Positions 1 through 9,120 are shown, numbered from the stretch's first letter. The stretch is 64,000 nucleotides of DNA from Pedobacter sp. L105 (GCF_009765875.1 NZ_LMUP01000005.1:62001-126000), one strand, 5' to 3'. Notes: generated from the letters alone by a model not told the origin. Numbers and translations: made by a program.

Positions 1-2476
1 CCAGGAAACCACGCACAATAGAGGCAGCAGCAGCACTCTGATAAGGCCCTATACTGGCCTGCAGCCAGGATTGCGGGAAGAAAATATCACCCGTAGACTG
101 TATTTCTCCAAGCAGATCTAAACTTTGCTGTAAATAATTAATACCTGAAGCCTGTCTGAGCGGATGATGCAGATAATATAAAGCAGCCAGTACATTAGCC
201 TCTTTGCCTCTGTTAGACAATAACTTCAAGCTTTGAAAGAAATCATCACGTTTTCGCTGATCAGGAGAAACAGCAGGCATAATAAATTCAAACCTCTTTT
301 TACGATCGGGGTTAGTGATGCGTCCATCCTGAACTTTTAATATATCAGGATCGGCATCATTTCTCAGCACGAGGGAAAGTGCCAGACCCGTATAATCATC
401 TTCTGAAAGACTGATACCGACCGGTGCCTGCTGGTTTTTCCATACCTGATATAACCTGTTGCGGGCAATGGAGCTCAAAAAAACATCCTGATATGCTTTA
501 AACAGCAGTTTTTTGTTATTTGCGCTTTGCTGGTGGAGCATAGCGGTCCAGATTTGATCTTCCAGCATAGCTGATGAACGCTGCCTGTCCTGCGGACTGC
601 TGAATTGCCAGTAAATGCTGCTGATATAATTGGTGAGCAGTTTAACATTCAGCTCTTCCTGTTCTTTTTCCAGCCCCTGACCAAAAAGCGATAATAAAAC
701 CGATGGTTTAACTACCTGGCCACTTAGCATTTGCTCATAAAGGGCTATGTAGGCAGATGCCCGGTGTAAAGGTTTTTCAAGCGTAAACAACGACTGAGGC
801 AGTGCAGGATCAACAGGCCATAAGCCGTAACCATCACCAGCGGAATTAAATAATATCAACTGTGGTTTGTCTAGTCCTTTTGCAGCACTGAGTTCCAGTT
901 GTTCTCCCGTTAAGCTGACAGGTAATACTTTAACCGATCCGGGGTAAAAAAGACTGATCTCAAAAGTTTGAGGCCAAACCCTTTTTTTACCATATTCAGA
1001 TTGCTGATTAAGCAAAAAGCTATTGATCTTCCCGTTTTTGTAGCTAATGGTATAACTGATCACAGGGCGTCCGCTTTCATTTACCCAAACTTTATTCCAT
1101 TTCTCCAGGTCGGCAGGCGTGTAACGATCCAGGATCTGGATCAGATCTGGCCACGAAGCATTACTGTTGGCAAATTTATGCAGGTATTCCCTTACCCCTT
1201 TTTGAAAAGACTCTTTGCCCATCAGGCTCTCCAATTGCTGCATCATAATAGGTGCTTTATGATAAATGATATTGCCATAAAGACTACCTGCATCTTTGAG
1301 GTTATCTAAGGGCTGACGAATAGGATTAGCACCCGTGGTGCGATCTACTGCGTAAGCAGATGTAAAGTGATCGATCAGGAATTTGAGGTCATAATTGTCT
1401 TTTCCACCAGATTCTTCCGAACTTTTATCGGCCATAAAATTGGCAAACACTTCTTTCATCCACACATCAGAAAACCAGTCCATCGTCACCATATCGCCAA
1501 ACCACATATGTGCAGTTTCATGGGCAATTACATTACTTCTGGCATTGAGCTGATCTTTTGTCGCGCCCGCATCCAGGAATAAGGCCCCGGCTTTGTATTG
1601 AATATTACCAGGATGTTCCATGCCGCCAAATTGGAAGTCAGGGATAGCCACAAAGCCGAATTTCTGAAAAGGGTAAGGAATGCCTGTCCAGTCCTCATAA
1701 TACTTTAGCGCAGCAGAATGGGCAGCAAAGATTACAGGCACGCTCAGGCCAATTTTAGCTTTATCTGTTTCACGGTAAAGGAAATCTGCATTTTGACCAT
1801 CTAAAATACCGCTAACACGCTGAAAATTACCGGCAGCGAAAGCAAAAAGATAAGTACTCAATAAATTAGAAGGCTGATAATGATATGTTTTACGGCTTTG
1901 TTGCAATACTGAATCCTTAAGCTGCGCATTGGCTATAGCTTTCCAGGATTGTGGAATATGCAGGGTAAGGGTATAGGTGGCTTTGAGATCCGGCTGATCG
2001 AAACAGGGGAAAACAGTTCGGGCACGATCAGGAACAAATAAAGTATAGAGGTAATCTGAATTTCTGTTTAATGCCCCATCTCCTGCCTGGAACAGGATCT
2101 GCAACGTATTTTTACCTTTTTGCAATAAAGCCGCAGGTAATATCAAATGTTCTTTCTGGTAGTCGACAGCTATTTGATGTCCATTGATGATCAATGAACT
2201 GATCTTTGCAGGGTCTTCTTTAAAATCCAATTGTATTGGCAAGCGCACAGAACTCAATTGAAAGCTAAGGTTTTCCTGTGCAGTAATAGGTGCTGATTTT
2301 TCTGCAGGGATATCTAATTCCAGTGTATAGCGGATATCACTCAATACAGCTTTACGGTATAACGCCAGCGACCTGTCTATACCAATGTCCAGTACAGGAT
2401 CTGATATCGCCCTGCGCGATGAACAGGAAGCAAAGATAAGCAAGAGAGGGAGCAGTAATTTAAAGTGACGAACCAT
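1..2476 (-). CDS. M1 family aminopeptidase, lipoprotein (3' end outside window)
   Basis: Zinc metalloaminopeptidase that trims N-terminal residues from peptides, probably in the periplasm. The reading frame is open for about 825 codons from the ATG at 2476 and runs off the left edge, so the C-terminus is missing. The N-terminus is a lipoprotein signal (hydrophobic run ending FASCSS, lipobox Cys about residue 18). The substrate motif GGMEH lies at residues 284-288 and the zinc site at HETAH 319-323, with the third ligand Glu342 exactly 18 residues later (WFGD follows the histidines). M1 enzymes of this type are about 830-870 residues, so only a short tail is lost. The motifs make the family call firm; the substrate is unknown. 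Confidence 0.93.
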   Translation of the reverse strand, partial: MVRHFKLLLPLLLIFASCSSRRAISDPVLDIGIDRSLALYRKAVLSDIRYTLELDIPAEKSAPITAQENLSFQLSSVRLPIQLDFKEDPAKISSLIINGHQIAVDYQKEHLILPAALLQKGKNTLQILFQAGDGALNRNSDYLYTLFVPDRARTVFPCFDQPDLKATYTLTLHIPQSWKAIANAQLKDSVLQQSRKTYHYQPSNLLSTYLFAFAAGNFQRVSGILDGQNADFLYRETDKAKIGLSVPVIFAAHSAALKYYEDWTGIPYPFQKFGFVAIPDFQFGGMEHPGNIQYKAGALFLDAGATKDQLNARSNVIAHETAHMWFGDMVTMDWFSDVWMKEVFANFMADKSSEESGGKDNYDLKFLIDHFTSAYAVDRTTGANPIRQPLDNLKDAGSLYGNIIYHKAPIMMQQLESLMGKESFQKGVREYLHKFANSNASWPDLIQILDRYTPADLEKWNKVWVNESGRPVISYTISYKNGKINSFLLNQQSEYGKKRVWPQTFEISLFYPGSVKVLPVSLTGEQLELSAAKGLDKPQLILFNSAGDGYGLWPVDPALPQSLFTLEKPLHRASAYIALYEQMLSGQVVKPSVLLSLFGQGLEKEQEELNVKLLTNYISSIYWQFSSPQDRQRSSAMLEDQIWTAMLHQQSANNKKLLFKAYQDVFLSSIARNRLYQVWKNQQAPVGISLSEDDYTGLALSLVLRNDADPDILKVQDGRITNPDRKKRFEFIMPAVSPDQRKRDDFFQSLKLLSNRGKEANVLAALYYLHHPLRQASGINYLQQSLDLLGEIQSTGDIFFPQSWLQASIGPYQSAAAASIVRGFL

Positions 2477-2642
2477 TCGGCAATTTACATTTTTACAGCA
2501 TAACCAGGAATGCGTAACAAGGATATTTCTTTTGTCACTAAATTTGAATTATCGAGTTAGAAAGGCTGCCAAAGCTGGTATGATAAAAAGAATAAATACG
2601 GAAAATAGTTACGGTTTTAAATACTCCTTATAAAGGACCTGT

Positions 2643-3680
2643 TTAAGTTTGATCTGCTGCATTGGGATACAAACAAGTGCGGAACATCTTATCAAAACCA
2701 TGAACCTTAAGCTGTTTACCAATGATCACAATTTTAGTTTCCTTTACCTCATCAGGAAGCCAGGTTTCCCCAAGCGTGATCGCCAAAGATTTCCCAACCG
2801 TTTGCAGTACCAACCGGCTCTCAAAAAGGTGGCTGTAAATAATACCTTTTACGCGGTAAACACTGGCCGACTGCAATATGAGAAACACCATCATCCTATG
2901 CTCCAGTTCGCTGGCGTTCATACTCTCTTTATACTTCAACAAAATAGTTTCAATATCACTGTGCTCGTGACGGTTATGTGAACTTGAAGAAGCAACCAGA
3001 GATTGTTTTTCAAGTGTTCCGCTACCCAGACTGAAGATTCCCCTCGGGGTAACCACAGGTTTGGGGTTACTGTAGAAATTGGCATAACGTTCCCTGGCAA
3101 ACATAGTTTTGATCTTAAAATCCTGTCCGGAAGCAACCAGTGCTGATGCAAAGGGATTGATCGTTTTTAATATTCCCTGAAGTTCAATAAGGTATTCTGC
3201 ACTTACTTTCTCCACTTTATTCAGCAGGATAATATCACTGAAAGCAATCTGCTGGATAGCCTCAGGGCGATCTTTTAGCTGGTCTTCGATCAGTTCGGCA
3301 TCTACAATGCAAATTACCCTTTTCAGGTCGAAACCACGTTTTACATTGTCGTTGGTTAAAAAAGGGTGTGCAATATTTGCAGGATCGGCAATTCCGGTAG
3401 CTTCAATGATCAGGTGGTCCCATGATTCTCTTTTGTCCCACAAGCTGTTTAGCAGATCGTATAAGTTATCGTTCAGGGTACAGCAGAGACATCCGTTATT
3501 CAACTCTATGATATCATCCTCCCCTTTCAGGATCAGTTCTGCATCTATACTTTCTTCACCAATTTCATTTTCGATAATGGCAAAGCGGGTGTCTTTCATT
3601 CCTGATATCACCGCATTCAGGACGGTTGTTTTTCCTGCACCTAAAAATCCGGTTAATAGTGTTACTTCTTTAGCTTTCAT
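2643..3680 (-). CDS. CobW/YjiA-type G3E GTPase, putative metallochaperone
   Basis: GTP-dependent metal chaperone family (COG0523) that hands zinc or another metal to target proteins in the cytoplasm. Visible motifs are the P-loop GFLGAGKTT near the N-terminus, the metal-binding CxCC motif (GCLCC) near residue 65, the ExxG switch region and an NK guanine motif (LLNKVEKV) near residue 155; a CobW C-terminal domain follows. A GTG lies one codon upstream, but I chose the ATG at 3680. There is a histidine-rich stretch (SSHNRHEHSD) near residue 236, common in zinc-handling members. The metal cannot be told from sequence. It is transcribed alone from a good candidate promoter at 3777-3807. Confidence 0.88.
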   Translation of the reverse strand: MKAKEVTLLTGFLGAGKTTVLNAVISGMKDTRFAIIENEIGEESIDAELILKGEDDIIELNNGCLCCTLNDNLYDLLNSLWDKRESWDHLIIEATGIADPANIAHPFLTNDNVKRGFDLKRVICIVDAELIEDQLKDRPEAIQQIAFSDIILLNKVEKVSAEYLIELQGILKTINPFASALVASGQDFKIKTMFARERYANFYSNPKPVVTPRGIFSLGSGTLEKQSLVASSSSHNRHEHSDIETILLKYKESMNASELEHRMMVFLILQSASVYRVKGIIYSHLFESRLVLQTVGKSLAITLGETWLPDEVKETKIVIIGKQLKVHGFDKMFRTCLYPNAADQT

Positions 3681-3776
3681 CACATTCTGGTCATCATCAT
3701 AAATTAGTTACAATTCCTCAGCGGTAATTTTTGATCGTTCTTTTTAAAAACTACCGAAATATTGTACATTGCCCGG

Positions 3777-3807
3777 CAAAGATACATTAACGCAATACTG
3801 TTGCAAA
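3777..3807 (-). promoter_or_regulatory. Bacteroidota promoter for the CobW-family gene
   Basis: On the minus strand a TTTG (-33 element, 3804-3807) lies 19 bp from a perfect TATCTTTG (-7 box, 3777-3784), matching the Bacteroidota housekeeping consensus TTTG-N19-TAnnTTTG. Transcription would start about 90 bases before the ATG at 3680. It overlaps the leader of the divergent C1 peptidase gene. Confidence 0.6.
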
Positions 3808-3842
3808 ATAGATTTCAGCAGTATGCTAATTTAACACACAAT

Positions 3843-5039
3843 ATGACTAAATTATTAATTAAACCAGTAATCCTCGCCACAGGACTACTATTCACTTCGG
3901 CCTTTGGTTTTGCCCAGGATAACCTGGTTAACTCGTTAAAGAACAACCAGTCGGCCAACAGTACCGCAGGTTTCAAGTTTACGGATGTAATCAACCTGGA
4001 AAACACCTCCGTTAAAAATCAAGGTTCTTCCGGAACCTGCTGGAGTTATTCTACCAACTCTTTCCTGGAATCGGAAATGATAAGAATGGGAAAAGAGCCT
4101 GTAACCCTGTCTGAAATGTTTTCTGCACGGAATGTGTATGTAGAAAAGGGAATTAACTATGTGCGTATGCACGGATCGGTTTCACTGGGCGATGGAGGTG
4201 AGCTGCATGATGTAATTAACATGTATAGAAAATACGGTGCGATGCCACAGATCGATTATACAGGTTTAAACTATGGTACTAAAATCAACAAATTCGGTGA
4301 GCTGGGCGCTATCATGAGCGGCGTACTGGAAGCTGTAGTTAAAAATGGCAATGGCACTTTAACCCCTAACTGGCAAAAAGCTTATACTGGCGTAATTGAT
4401 GCTTACCTGGGTGAAGTTCCTGAGAAATTCGATTACAAAGGCAAAAGCTACACGCCGCAAACTTTTGCTAAGGAAGTTGTGGGTATAAAACCAGATGATT
4501 ACGTAGAGATTTCTTCGTTTAACGATCATCCTTTTTACAGCAAATTCACCCTTTTGGTACCGGACAACTGGTCGTTCGATCAGGTTTATAATGTACAGGT
4601 GAATGAAATCACTGATATTATCGATAATGCATTGAAAAAAGGCTATTCTGTAGCGTGGGCAACAGATGTAAGTGAGAAATCATTCTCTTATAAAAACGGT
4701 GTAGCTTATATCCCTGCTAAACCTGTAGAAGAGATGTCTGCGGAAGAGCAGCAAACAATGTTCAGTGGCCCGAAACCAGAAATGGAAATCACGCAGGCTA
4801 ACCGTCAGGCAGCTTTCAATAATTACCAGACCACTGATGACCATGGTATGCACATCGTAGGTTTAGCAAAAGATCAGAATGGTAAAGAGTATTACATCGT
4901 TAAAAACTCATGGGGTGCAACCAATGATTACAAAGGTTATTTATACGTGACTAAAAACTATGTGAAATATAAAACCACTGCTTTCTTATTGAACAAAGGT
5001 GGCGTACCAGCTGCTATCAGCAAAAAACTGGGTATTTAA
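3843..5039 (+). CDS. C1 family cysteine peptidase (bleomycin hydrolase/PepC-like), secreted
   Basis: Papain-fold cysteine peptidase of the bleomycin hydrolase/aminopeptidase C branch. I chose the ATG at 3843 because it starts a clean signal peptide (MTKLLIKPVI, cleavage after FGFAQ); an in-frame ATG at 3762 would put 27 charged residues before it. In the 398-residue protein the catalytic Cys66 sits in NQGSSGTCWSYS, His337 in DDHGMHIVG and Asn355 in VKNSWG, in family order. The signal peptide predicts a periplasmic or surface role, unlike cytosolic PepC. It is monocistronic, ending in a strong terminator. Confidence 0.9.
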   Translation: MTKLLIKPVILATGLLFTSAFGFAQDNLVNSLKNNQSANSTAGFKFTDVINLENTSVKNQGSSGTCWSYSTNSFLESEMIRMGKEPVTLSEMFSARNVYVEKGINYVRMHGSVSLGDGGELHDVINMYRKYGAMPQIDYTGLNYGTKINKFGELGAIMSGVLEAVVKNGNGTLTPNWQKAYTGVIDAYLGEVPEKFDYKGKSYTPQTFAKEVVGIKPDDYVEISSFNDHPFYSKFTLLVPDNWSFDQVYNVQVNEITDIIDNALKKGYSVAWATDVSEKSFSYKNGVAYIPAKPVEEMSAEEQQTMFSGPKPEMEITQANRQAAFNNYQTTDDHGMHIVGLAKDQNGKEYYIVKNSWGATNDYKGYLYVTKNYVKYKTTAFLLNKGGVPAAISKKLGI

Positions 5040-5050
5040 TTCGATTCCAC

Positions 5051-5091
5051 AAAAAAACAGGGGTGCCTTTCGGTTACCCCTGTTTTTTTTT
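5051..5091 (+). terminator. Rho-independent terminator of the C1 peptidase gene
   Basis: Hairpin with arms ACAGGGGT and ACCCCTGT followed by a run of nine T. It starts 11 bases after the stop codon. Confidence 0.9.
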
Positions 5092-5260
5092 GCAGCAAAG
5101 CTGCATATTCTGGCCGTGAATCAGGTTGTCCTTTGACCTGTATCAAATAAACAACTCGATAAAATTAAGTATTCAACCTATTTTATCATAGGGTAATACG
5201 TCACTAAATAAGGATGTTATATCAATCACAACAAGGCTTAACGAAACAAATCAGTCCATC

Positions 5261-5647
5261 CTATTTCAATATGGCAGTAGGCTTTTTGTTTTCATCAATC
5301 GCGACAAAAGAAAACTCCCCGCTCACTGCCTTTTCACGATGATCAGAATACATCTGTTCTACAAAAATATCTACTTTAACTTTCATACTGGTATTACCGA
5401 TATGGGTAATAGACCCAACTAATTCTACAATTGTTCCTGCTGGAATGGGTTTGGTAAAATCTATCCTGTCGCTACTGATAGTAACCATTCTCTGGCGGCT
5501 AAACCTTGTAGCAGTGATAAAAGCTACCTCATCCATCATCATCATTGCCGTACCACCAAAAAGCGTATCATAATGATTGGTGGTATTGGGGAATACAGCT
5601 TTAAATATCCGCGTTTCTGCGGATTGAATCTTTTCTTCTATGGTCAT
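5261..5647 (-). CDS. Acyl-CoA thioesterase, hotdog fold (YciA-like)
   Basis: Hydrolyses acyl-CoA thioesters in the cytosol. The 128-residue length is that of a single hotdog domain. The segment FPNTTNHYDTLFGG near residue 20 carries the conserved Asn/His and Gly-Gly of the acyl-CoA hydrolase (BACH/YciA) group, followed by the long hotdog helix (MMMMDEVAFITATRF) and VTISSDRIDFTKPI. It lies 19 bp after the aldo/keto reductase gene on the same strand and is probably cotranscribed with it. Chain-length preference cannot be read from the sequence. Confidence 0.85.
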   Translation of the reverse strand: MTIEEKIQSAETRIFKAVFPNTTNHYDTLFGGTAMMMMDEVAFITATRFSRQRMVTISSDRIDFTKPIPAGTIVELVGSITHIGNTSMKVKVDIFVEQMYSDHREKAVSGEFSFVAIDENKKPTAILK

Positions 5648-5666
5648 TTAATATATATTTCTTTTT

Positions 5667-6659
5667 TTAACTGGCCAGGATCTGGTCAATACGCTGCAAT
5701 TCTTCCTGACTAAAGTGAAGATAGTTCAGGCATTTTAAAGAATCTGCCAGTTGTGAGGCTTTGCTTGCCCCTACCAGTACCGAGGTAATCCTTTCATCAC
5801 GCAATATCCACGACAAAGCCATTTGGGCCAGGCTCTGTTCACGTTCCAAAGCCAGGACATTTAACTTTGTTAATTGAGAAAGAACTTCTGGAGTGATCTG
5901 ACTTTCCTTTAAAAACCCGCTCGGTTTAGCTGCCCTTGAATCTTCAGGAATACCATGCAGGTATTTGTTGGTCAGTAAACCCTGTGCCAGCGGAGAAAAA
6001 GGTATACACCCTACTCCTTCTGTTTCCAGGATATTCAGCAACCCATTCTCTATCCACCTTTCATACATGGAATATTTAGGCTGGTGGATCAGACAAGGTG
6101 TACCCAGGTCTTTTAATAGTGCTATGGCTTCAGCTGCCTGAGGAGCAGTATAATTTGAAATCCCAATATACAGCGCTTTACCCTGACGAACCATCAGATC
6201 GAGCGTTGCCATGGTTTCTTCCAGCGGGGTTTCGGGATCTGGACGGTGATGATAAAAAATATCCACATAATCCAGTCCCATGCGTTTTAAACTCTGGTCG
6301 AGACTAGATACCAGATATTTCTTAGAGCCCCAGTCGCCATAAGGCCCGTCCCACATGGTATAACCTGCTTTGGTAGAGATGATCATTTCGTCCCGGTAAG
6401 CCGAAAAATCCTGTTTTAAGATCCTGCCGAAATTCTCTTCTGCTGAGCCCGGAGGCGGTCCGTAGTTATTAGCGAGATCAAAATGGGTAATCCCACTGTC
6501 AAAGGCGAGTTTAAGAATATCCCTGGAATTTTCCAATTGATCTACGTGACCGAAATTATGCCATAAACCCAGGGATATGGCTGATAATTTTAATCCGCTT
6601 TTACCACTGCGGCGGTATAACATGTTTTGATAACGTTCCGGAGCTGCTTGATAGGACAT
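5667..6659 (-). CDS. Aldo/keto reductase, YghZ/Kv-beta-like
   Basis: NADPH-dependent TIM-barrel oxidoreductase. The start at 6659 is chosen because the protein then begins MSYQAAPERYQNMLYRRSG, like YghZ-type enzymes; an in-frame ATG at 6707 only adds a hydrophobic 16-residue prefix absent from relatives. Catalytic residues are visible in order: Asp and Tyr in FDLANNYG, Lys in MIISTKAG, His in IFYHHRPD. Cofactor-binding residues near the C-terminus are in VLVGASKASQL. YghZ reduces glyoxal-type aldehydes and related proteins handle methylglyoxal; the substrate here is inferred only. The thioesterase gene follows directly. Confidence 0.88.
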   Translation of the reverse strand: MSYQAAPERYQNMLYRRSGKSGLKLSAISLGLWHNFGHVDQLENSRDILKLAFDSGITHFDLANNYGPPPGSAEENFGRILKQDFSAYRDEMIISTKAGYTMWDGPYGDWGSKKYLVSSLDQSLKRMGLDYVDIFYHHRPDPETPLEETMATLDLMVRQGKALYIGISNYTAPQAAEAIALLKDLGTPCLIHQPKYSMYERWIENGLLNILETEGVGCIPFSPLAQGLLTNKYLHGIPEDSRAAKPSGFLKESQITPEVLSQLTKLNVLALEREQSLAQMALSWILRDERITSVLVGASKASQLADSLKCLNYLHFSQEELQRIDQILAS

Positions 6660-6672
6660 AAATGTAAAATAC

Positions 6673-6739
6673 AAAGAGGGTATCAAAATAAGTAAAAAGG
6701 CTTTCACGCCCAGATACTTTCCCTTTGAATACCCTCTTT
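6673..6739 (-). terminator. Inverted repeat, possible terminator of the Hc1 gene
   Basis: Perfect 11-bp arms AAAGAGGGTAT (6673-6683) and ATACCCTCTTT (6729-6739) are separated by 45 bases and lie just downstream of the Hc1 stop codon. On the minus strand a T-rich stretch follows. The loop is long and the left arm overlaps the leader of the aldo/keto reductase, so a regulatory role is equally possible. Confidence 0.35.
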
Positions 6740-6759
6740 TAGGTTAGGTTGTGCTAAAA

Positions 6760-6939
6760 TTATTTAGCTGAATTTTTTTTCTCTGTTACTTCAGTACGAA
6801 TGTCCTGAGCAAGAACTTTTAAATCCTGCATGGCTTTACGTACCCTTGTACCTGCTGCACTGTTTCCAGAATTGTAAAATTTGTCTGCATCAGCTTCAAC
6901 TGAAGCAAGCAATTCTTTTAGTTTTGTAAATTTTTCCAT
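6760..6939 (-). CDS. Histone H1-like protein Hc1 family, 59 aa
   Basis: Small DNA-binding protein of the Hc1 family found across Bacteroidota, presumed to compact the nucleoid. I read 59 codons from the ATG at 6939: MEKFTKLKELLASVEADADK, then FYNSGNSAAGTRVRKAMQDL, then an acidic/basic tail ending KKNSAK. The block GNSAAGTRVRKAMQDLK is the hallmark of the family. The length matches the usual 55-60 residues. A -7 box TATATTTG (6963-6970, minus strand) precedes it. Family membership is clear; its effect on this genome is inferred. Confidence 0.85.
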   Translation of the reverse strand: MEKFTKLKELLASVEADADKFYNSGNSAAGTRVRKAMQDLKVLAQDIRTEVTEKKNSAK

Positions 6940-6962
6940 GTTCTAATTTTATTAATATTGGC

Positions 6963-6970
6963 CAAATATA
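6963..6970 (-). promoter_or_regulatory. -7 promoter box of the Hc1 gene
   Basis: TATATTTG on the minus strand matches TAnnTTTG 24 bases before the ATG at 6939. No clear TTG lies at -33, so this is a partial match. Confidence 0.4.
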
Positions 6971-7086
6971 TAACTTTTAAGAAATAAACGAATAAATCCG
7001 CATTTTAATTTCATTTTAATGGTCAAATAAATGAGATAAAACAATTTTGCCCCTCATTGGTTCTATAATCACACAAATAAATGTAG

Positions 7087-7449
7087 ATGGCTAAACAAAT
7101 ATATATTTTGGAAGATGATGAGGATATCAGGTTTATTGTGAGTTATATCCTCAATGAAATAGGTTACGAAGTGACAGAGGCAGAAACACTAAAACAATTT
7201 CATCAGCAACTGGAAACTGGCCTGCCCGACCTGATGTTGCTTGATATTATGCTGCCAGATGGAAACGGATTGGAACTTTGTGAAGAGCTTAAAAAAGATC
7301 CTGCGATTAGCCATATCCCTATTATTATGATGTCTGCACATGCTGCCCAGGAATTTGTACAGGAAAAGGCCTGTGCGCAGGATTTTATCAGTAAGCCTTT
7401 CGATCTGGATAACCTAACCAATATGATCAGGAAGTACCTGCCCAATTAA
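7087..7449 (+). CDS. Receiver-only response regulator (CheY-like)
   Basis: Single-domain phosphoacceptor of two-component signalling, with no output domain. All receiver residues are present: acidic pair Asp10-Asp11, phosphoacceptor Asp53 (LMLLDIMLPDGNG), Ser83, and Lys103 in ISKPFD. At 120 residues it is one complete receiver fold. Such proteins act by protein-protein contact or in phosphorelays. No kinase is adjacent; the nearest histidine kinase lies about 27 kb away in the Kai-like operon. A second receiver gene follows 100 bp downstream and aligns with this one without gaps over the first half. Confidence 0.9.
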   Translation: MAKQIYILEDDEDIRFIVSYILNEIGYEVTEAETLKQFHQQLETGLPDLMLLDIMLPDGNGLELCEELKKDPAISHIPIIMMSAHAAQEFVQEKACAQDFISKPFDLDNLTNMIRKYLPN

Positions 7450-7488
7450 AATGTGACTTTATATCTATTCAATTTTAATTTTTCTATC

Positions 7489-7496
7489 TATATTTG
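7489..7496 (+). promoter_or_regulatory. -7 promoter box of the second receiver gene
   Basis: TATATTTG matches TAnnTTTG, 54 bases before the ATG at 7550. No -33 TTG is evident. If real, the second receiver gene has its own promoter. Confidence 0.35.
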
Positions 7497-7549
7497 TATA
7501 TTCCAGTATTTCATCAGTTTAAGGCCTGTCTGGAACTATAAATCGATTT

Positions 7550-7912
7550 ATGAAAAAGAAGATACTGGTATTAGAAAAGAATAAAGACATTCTTGATCTA
7601 ATTGAATACATCCTCACTGATCATGGCTACAATGTTGATTTGATCTCATCGGATAAAGAAGTATTCAGCCATATTAAAGACTTTCAGCCAGACGCTATTC
7701 TTTTGGATGTAATTACTCCTACGCCGGAAGGAACTGCCATCTGCCAATCCATAAAGGCCGCAGAAGACACCAGCCATATCCCTGTTATTGTATTGTCTAC
7801 CCATCCTAAGGCCGAAGTAGTAAAAGATATTTGTGCCGATGAAGTAATTCACAAACCTTTTGATATCGATTTGCTGGTCAGTGTAATCCAACAACAGCTA
7901 CTCATCGCTTAA
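7550..7912 (+). CDS. Receiver-only protein with degenerate acidic pocket
   Basis: Single receiver domain of 120 residues, probably a duplicate of the upstream receiver. Phosphoacceptor Asp53 (LLDVITP), Ser83 and Lys102 (HKPFD) are kept, but the Mg2+-binding acidic pair is Lys10-Asn11 where the neighbour has Asp10-Asp11. That pair normally coordinates the metal needed for phosphorylation, so this protein may be an atypical receiver that works without phosphorylation or with altered metal use. This is inference from the alignment. A partial promoter box at 7489-7496 suggests separate expression. Confidence 0.88.
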   Translation: MKKKILVLEKNKDILDLIEYILTDHGYNVDLISSDKEVFSHIKDFQPDAILLDVITPTPEGTAICQSIKAAEDTSHIPVIVLSTHPKAEVVKDICADEVIHKPFDIDLLVSVIQQQLLIA

Positions 7913-7951
7913 TAAAATGAGCAGCTGCTGTTTAAATGTATATCAGCTTAA

Positions 7952-8866
7952 TTAAAGCTCGTGGTGTTTTTTCAGGAACTTAAGATACTTTTTATCATCA
8001 TCAAACAGCTGTTGTCCTTCCATTTGATAAGCAGTCAGTAAATATCCCAATGCTTTTTCTTCCTGGCCCAGTTCAAAATAAGCTTCTCCCAAACGTAGCA
8101 ATACAAATGGGTTACTATTTTCGGTGCCGTAAAAAGTATTGGCAATCAGCATTTGCTCCAGAGCACCTGCAAAATTACCTGCGCTAAATAAAGCATCTCC
8201 TAAAGAAGCGGTAATGTAACCTGTAGCTTCCCAGTCTTCCTGAGGTTCAGGTAACACAGCGTAAGCTTTCTGAAACCATTCGGCAGCAGCAGCATAGTTT
8301 TCTTCGTCCATCTCGTGGTTACCTTTTTCACAATAGCTGTCCATCAGATCCTGCTGTTCATCCGTCAGTTCATCGTCTTCTTCATCCTCATCTGCAGGAA
8401 CATAGTTCTTTTTAAAATCTTCAAAATCCTCATCAGCGGCTAAGGCCATGAAAAGAAAATCAGGATTGTAATCTGCAAAAACTTTTTTCTTTCCTAATTT
8501 AAAGGCGATCTTAAAATATTCCCTTGCTTTATCCAGGTCTTCCAGTGCATAATAAATGCTTCCGGTAGTAACGAAATGGACGATACCTTTTACTGGTTCG
8601 GTTTGCATTTTCTCTTGCAGGTAAGCCGTTTCAGTCAGGAAAAAAGGCAGTGCTTTTTCCACCTGGCCAATCTGATCATAAAAAGAGTAAATATTATCCA
8701 GCATGAGTGAACCAACACTGCAGCTTTCTTTGGGATCTGGGATAGAACCTTCAATCTCCAGCAGCAGTTCTTCTGCGGCTTCAATATCCTCAGCTTCTGC
8801 CAGCAGGTAAACCTGTTCTATCTGATCAAAAAACTCTTCTTCTTCTTCGGGGCTGTATACTAACAT
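7952..8866 (-). CDS. Acidic TPR-repeat protein
   Basis: 304-residue protein without signal peptide, rich in Glu and Asp, built from helix pairs of the tetratricopeptide type. Recognisable repeats are around residues 90-130 (SIYYALEDLDKAREYFKIAF), 185-215 (YAAAAEWFQKAYAVLP) and 225-290 (ALFSAGNFAGALEQMLIA and AYFELGQEEKALGYLLTAY). A very acidic linker (DEDEEDDELTDEQQD) lies near residue 160. TPR proteins act as binding scaffolds; no partner can be named. It lies 47 bp after xseB on the same strand. Confidence 0.75.
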   Translation of the reverse strand: MLVYSPEEEEEFFDQIEQVYLLAEAEDIEAAEELLLEIEGSIPDPKESCSVGSLMLDNIYSFYDQIGQVEKALPFFLTETAYLQEKMQTEPVKGIVHFVTTGSIYYALEDLDKAREYFKIAFKLGKKKVFADYNPDFLFMALAADEDFEDFKKNYVPADEDEEDDELTDEQQDLMDSYCEKGNHEMDEENYAAAAEWFQKAYAVLPEPQEDWEATGYITASLGDALFSAGNFAGALEQMLIANTFYGTENSNPFVLLRLGEAYFELGQEEKALGYLLTAYQMEGQQLFDDDKKYLKFLKKHHEL

Positions 8867-8913
8867 GAGCTGTTTAAATTATTTCTTGACGAAGTTAACA
8901 ATTATCGAAGGTT

Positions 8914-9120
8914 TTATAAGGGTTGGTTTTCCATCTGCTTTATAATTTTGTTGACCTCCGTTTCGGTAGAGCGGAGCTTGGTTTGGCAAAAGGCGATCAG
9001 TTCTGATGCACGTTTTACTTTTTCTGCCAGTATATCTACTGAAACAGCTTCCGTTTCTATTTCCCTGGCGATCTGTGACAGCTCACTGTAGGCTTCTTCA
9101 TAATTCAAATTCTTTTCCAT
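8914..9120 (-). CDS. xseB: Exodeoxyribonuclease VII small subunit
   Basis: Small helical subunit that binds the XseA coiled coil to form exonuclease VII, which degrades single-stranded DNA to oligonucleotides in the cytosol. It has 68 residues, with the characteristic NYEEAYSELSQIAREIETEA start and a central KVKRASELIAFCQTKL helix. Its first codons overlap the end of xseA by 23 bases, so translation is probably coupled. Confidence 0.93.
   Translation of the reverse strand: MEKNLNYEEAYSELSQIAREIETEAVSVDILAEKVKRASELIAFCQTKLRSTETEVNKIIKQMENQPL

Noticed and set aside
3307..3702. Plus-strand gene over the CobW-family gene
   Set aside because: Antisense shadow of a gene with clear GTPase motifs; Ser/Pro-rich translation without any domain.
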